From: Salmonella enterica subsp. enterica serovar Choleraesuis
GTDB taxonomy: Bacteria; Pseudomonadota; Gammaproteobacteria; Enterobacterales; Enterobacteriaceae
Assembly (NCBI GenBank): GCA_022846635.1
Contig: AP025685.1
Coordinates: 1,488,001-1,552,000, forward strand
Length of the DNA stretch: 64,000 bases
Direction of reading: 5' to 3'
Under the pieces are notes generated by a model. It was given only the letters and a program-made list of their open reading frames with translations, was not told the origin of the DNA and ran no database searches. Position 1 is the first letter of the stretch. Every line of letters starts with the position of its first letter. The position numbers and the translations under genes were made by a program. Below are positions 62,022-64,000 of this stretch, one piece after another.

Positions 62022-62822
62022 ATGAGACTTGCACAATTTGGCCGTCGCGCACTGGGTGGTGTACTGGCTATGGCTCTGATGGCGGGTGCCAGCATGAATG
62101 CCATGGCTGCTGATAACTTGCTAAACCAGGTTAAAGAACGCGGCTCGCTGCGTGTAGGGCTGGAAGGCACCTATCCTCCATTTAGCTTCCAGGATGAGAA
62201 CGGCAAGCTTGATGGTTTTGAAGTTGAGTTCGCCGAAGCGCTGGCTAAACATATGGGCATAAAAGCCGACCTGAAACCGACTAAATGGGACGGGATGCTG
62301 GCCGCGCTGGACTCCAAACGCGTTGATGTGGTGATTAACCAGGTCACCATATCCGATGAACGTAAGAAGAAATACGATTTCTCCACGCCATATACTGTTT
62401 CCGGTATTCAGGCGCTGGTGAAAAAACAGAACGAAAACACCATTAAAACCGCGGCCGATCTTAAAGGTAAAAAAGTCGGTGTCGGGCTTGGTACTAACTA
62501 TGAACACTGGCTGCGTGAAAATGTGCCGGGCGTAGACGTGCGTACCTATGACGACGATCCGACTAAATATCAGGATCTGCGTATTGGCCGTATCGACGTT
62601 ATTCTGGTCGATCGCCTGGCGGCGTTGGATCTGGTGAAGAAAACCAATAACACTCTGGCGGCAGCCGGTGCACCGTTCTCCCATTTAGTCTCGGGTGTGG
62701 CGTTGCGTAAAGGTAACCCTGAACTGCTGGCTGCCATTGATAATGCTATCGCTGCGATGCAGAAAGACGGTACATTGAAACAACTTTCTGAGAAATGGTT
62801 TGGCGTAGACGTCAGTCATTAA
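62022..62822 (+). CDS. tcyJ: TcyJ (FliY), periplasmic cystine-binding protein
   Basis: This encodes 266 aa. A signal peptide ends MNAMAA; the SBP family 3 fold has GSLRVGLEGTYPPFSFQDEN, DGFEVEFAEALAKHMG and DLKGKKVGVGLGTNYEHWLR. It delivers L-cystine to the TcyLN ABC transporter. A strong terminator follows at 62841, and dcyD is downstream as in E. coli. Confidence 0.96.
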   Translation: MRLAQFGRRALGGVLAMALMAGASMNAMAADNLLNQVKERGSLRVGLEGTYPPFSFQDENGKLDGFEVEFAEALAKHMGIKADLKPTKWDGMLAALDSKRVDVVINQVTISDERKKKYDFSTPYTVSGIQALVKKQNENTIKTAADLKGKKVGVGLGTNYEHWLRENVPGVDVRTYDDDPTKYQDLRIGRIDVILVDRLAALDLVKKTNNTLAAAGAPFSHLVSGVALRKGNPELLAAIDNAIAAMQKDGTLKQLSEKWFGVDVSH

Positions 62823-62840
62823 TCAGGCCTGAATGCCAAA

Positions 62841-62866
62841 AAGGTGCTGATTCAGCACCTTTTTTT
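62841..62866 (+). terminator. Terminator after tcyJ
   Basis: AAGGTGCTGA / TTCAGCACCTT forms a 10-bp stem followed by a T-run, 18 bases after the tcyJ stop. Confidence 0.9.
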
Positions 62867-63111
62867 ATGGCAACGGTTATGCCGCCTCTTATTGAGGCGG
62901 TTGGCGTTTCTGAAAAACTTCCCTCCAACCCCCCGAGGGGCCGTTCTTGTCTTACTATTCAGTGGTATTGGACAACGGTTAGTTTCCAGTAATGGCAACA
63001 AAAGCGGTATGATCCGCAGGCCTCTGTCCAGAGGTTAAATAATACCGCCCTGGCGGTAGAAAATTATGTCTCCCGCCCCGGCGGCGGTGAATCTTTTGCA
63101 GGAGCAAAGCG
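62867..63111. other. Hairpin-rich leader between tcyJ and dcyD
   Basis: The 245 bases contain at least three inverted repeats: GCCGCCTC-(5)-GAGGCGG near 62881, CCTCTG-(2)-CAGAGG near 63021 and ACCGCC-(2)-GGCGGT near 63046. They contain no gene. They may regulate dcyD or be repetitive extragenic elements. Confidence 0.45.
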
Positions 63112-64000
63112 ATGCCTTTCAGTCAACTTAACGCTTACCCCCGGCTAGAGCTGGTCGGGGCGCCTACGCCGCTCAGCTATCTGCCGCGGCTGTCCGATTT
63201 TATCGGGCGTGATATCTATGTAAAACGCGATGATCTCACGCCGTTGGCAATGGGCGGGAATAAGCTGCGTAAGCTGGAGTTTATCGCGGCCCGGGCGCTG
63301 CAAGAGGGAGCCGACACCCTGGTAACGGCGGGCGCTATACAGTCCAACCATGTGCGCCAGACTGCGGCGGTCGCCGCAAAACTGGGGCTGCACTGCGTAG
63401 CGCTGCTGGAAAATCCGACGGGCAGCAGCTCTGACAACTATCTGACTAATGGCAACCGACTGTTACTCGATCTATTTAACTGCGAAGTTGAGATGTGCAG
63501 TGCACTGGATAACCCGGATGCGCAGCTGGCTGAACTAGCGACCCGCCTTGAGGCCCAGGGGTTCCGTCCACACGTCGTGCCGGTGGGTGGATCCAGTGCG
63601 CTGGGCGCGCTGGGTTACGTCGAGTGCGCCCGGGAGATTGCCGAACAAAGCGAGGATCTCGATCTGGCCGCAATTATCGTTGCTTCCGGTAGCGCGGGAA
63701 CGCACGCCGGCCTGGCCGTGGGTCTGGAGCATCTGATGCCTGACGTCGAACTGATAGGGGTTACGGTATCCCGCCCGGTCGCGACTCAGTTGCCAAAGGT
63801 TGAAAAAATTCGCCAGGAAACGGCGGCGCTGCTGGGGTTGAATTGCCAGGCCGCGATTAATTTATGGGATGACTATTACGCTCCGGGTTACGGGCTGCCA
63901 AACGACATTGGCCGTGAAGCTGTAGAGCTACTGGCCGGTCTGGAAGGGCTGCTGCTTGACCCTGTTTACACCGGTAAAGCCATGGCCGGGCTACTGGATG
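63112..64000 (+). CDS. dcyD: DcyD, D-cysteine desulfhydrase (truncated by window end)
   Basis: This encodes 296 residues, open to the window edge. It is a PLP fold-type II enzyme: the cofactor lysine lies in [17 protein letters not shown] (about residue 51), the phosphate-binding loop is [10 protein letters not shown], and [15 protein letters not shown] follows the substrate-site pattern. It splits D-cysteine to pyruvate, H2S and ammonia. AGGAG precedes the ATG. About 30 C-terminal residues are missing. Confidence 0.95.
   Translation, partial: MPFSQLNAYPRLELVGAPTPLSYLPRLSDFIGRDIYVKRDDLTPLAMGGNKLRKLEFIAARALQEGADTLVTAGAIQSNHVRQTAAVAAKLGLHCVALLENPTGSSSDNYLTNGNRLLLDLFNCEVEMCSALDNPDAQLAELATRLEAQGFRPHVVPVGGSSALGALGYVECAREIAEQSEDLDLAAIIVASGSAGTHAGLAVGLEHLMPDVELIGVTVSRPVATQLPKVEKIRQETAALLGLNCQAAINLWDDYYAPGYGLPNDIGREAVELLAGLEGLLLDPVYTGKAMAGLLD

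Overview
This window comes from the chromosome of a motile gamma-proteobacterium of the family Enterobacteriaceae that is not E. coli itself. The basis is gene order and protein resemblance recalled from memory: nac, mtfA, tRNA-Asn, tRNA-Ser(CGA), the bluR/bluF/ycgZ/ymgA/ariR cluster, dcm-vsr-yedI-yodC-dgcQ-mpgP-dsrA-dsrB, the complete fliE to fliR block, yedDEF-amyA-fliTSDC-fliAZ and tcyJ-dcyD. The genus cannot be fixed from the sequence alone.

Layout. 1-424 is the end of a HigB/RelE-type toxin gene and its XRE antitoxin. 477-3910 is a segment bounded by two identical 144-bp direct repeats, each holding a tRNA-Asn gene with its terminator; between them lie nac (with a sigma-54 promoter), an MFS exporter and a TetR regulator. 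mtfA and tRNA-Ser(CGA) follow. 5.0-10.0 kb is an AT-rich accessory region: a decayed phage integrase next to tRNA-Ser, a pesticin-like TonB-box muramidase bacteriocin with a convergent exported immunity candidate, a phage-lysozyme scrap, then a group of five small AriR/YmgA/YcgZ connector proteins facing the blue-light regulators bluF and bluR. 12.5-17.3 kb holds small metabolic and regulatory pairs (epimerase/XRE, TetR/O-methyltransferase, SDR, MsrC).

17.4-20.2 kb is the most striking part. It has a Cys-rich TetR regulator, then a divergent strong promoter with an 18-bp dyad operator, a cytochrome b561-type membrane subunit, a Tat-exported molybdopterin oxidoreductase that also has a lipobox, and a small exported protein made of nine 11-residue Met-rich repeats. 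This matches the logic of the YedY1/YedZ1/MrpX periplasmic hypochlorite-scavenging system of Azospira, but under a different kind of regulator and with a free-methionine-sulfoxide reductase gene (msrC) just downstream of tetR.

20.9-25.4 kb is a four-gene archaic (Csu-type, spore-coat-U) chaperone-usher pilus operon. 26.4-29.6 kb carries an MliC-like lysozyme-inhibitor lipoprotein, the small membrane protein YncL, a GH15 glucoamylase-like enzyme and the K+-binding protein Kbp. 29.8-38.5 kb follows the E. coli drpB-dcm-vsr-yedI-yodC-dgcQ-mpgP-dsrA-dsrB order, with an extra glucosyl-3-phosphoglycerate-synthase-like gene beside mpgP. lpxO occupies the place of rcsA.

39.5-50.7 kb is the flagellar block (fliR to fliF on the minus strand, fliE on the plus strand). 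51-57 kb has small lipoproteins, yedF-yedE, an unusually long yedD and amyA. 57-64 kb has fliT-fliS-fliD, fliC (short flagellin), fliA-fliZ, tcyJ and the start of dcyD. Class-3 (sigma-28) promoters are readable for fliD and fliC.
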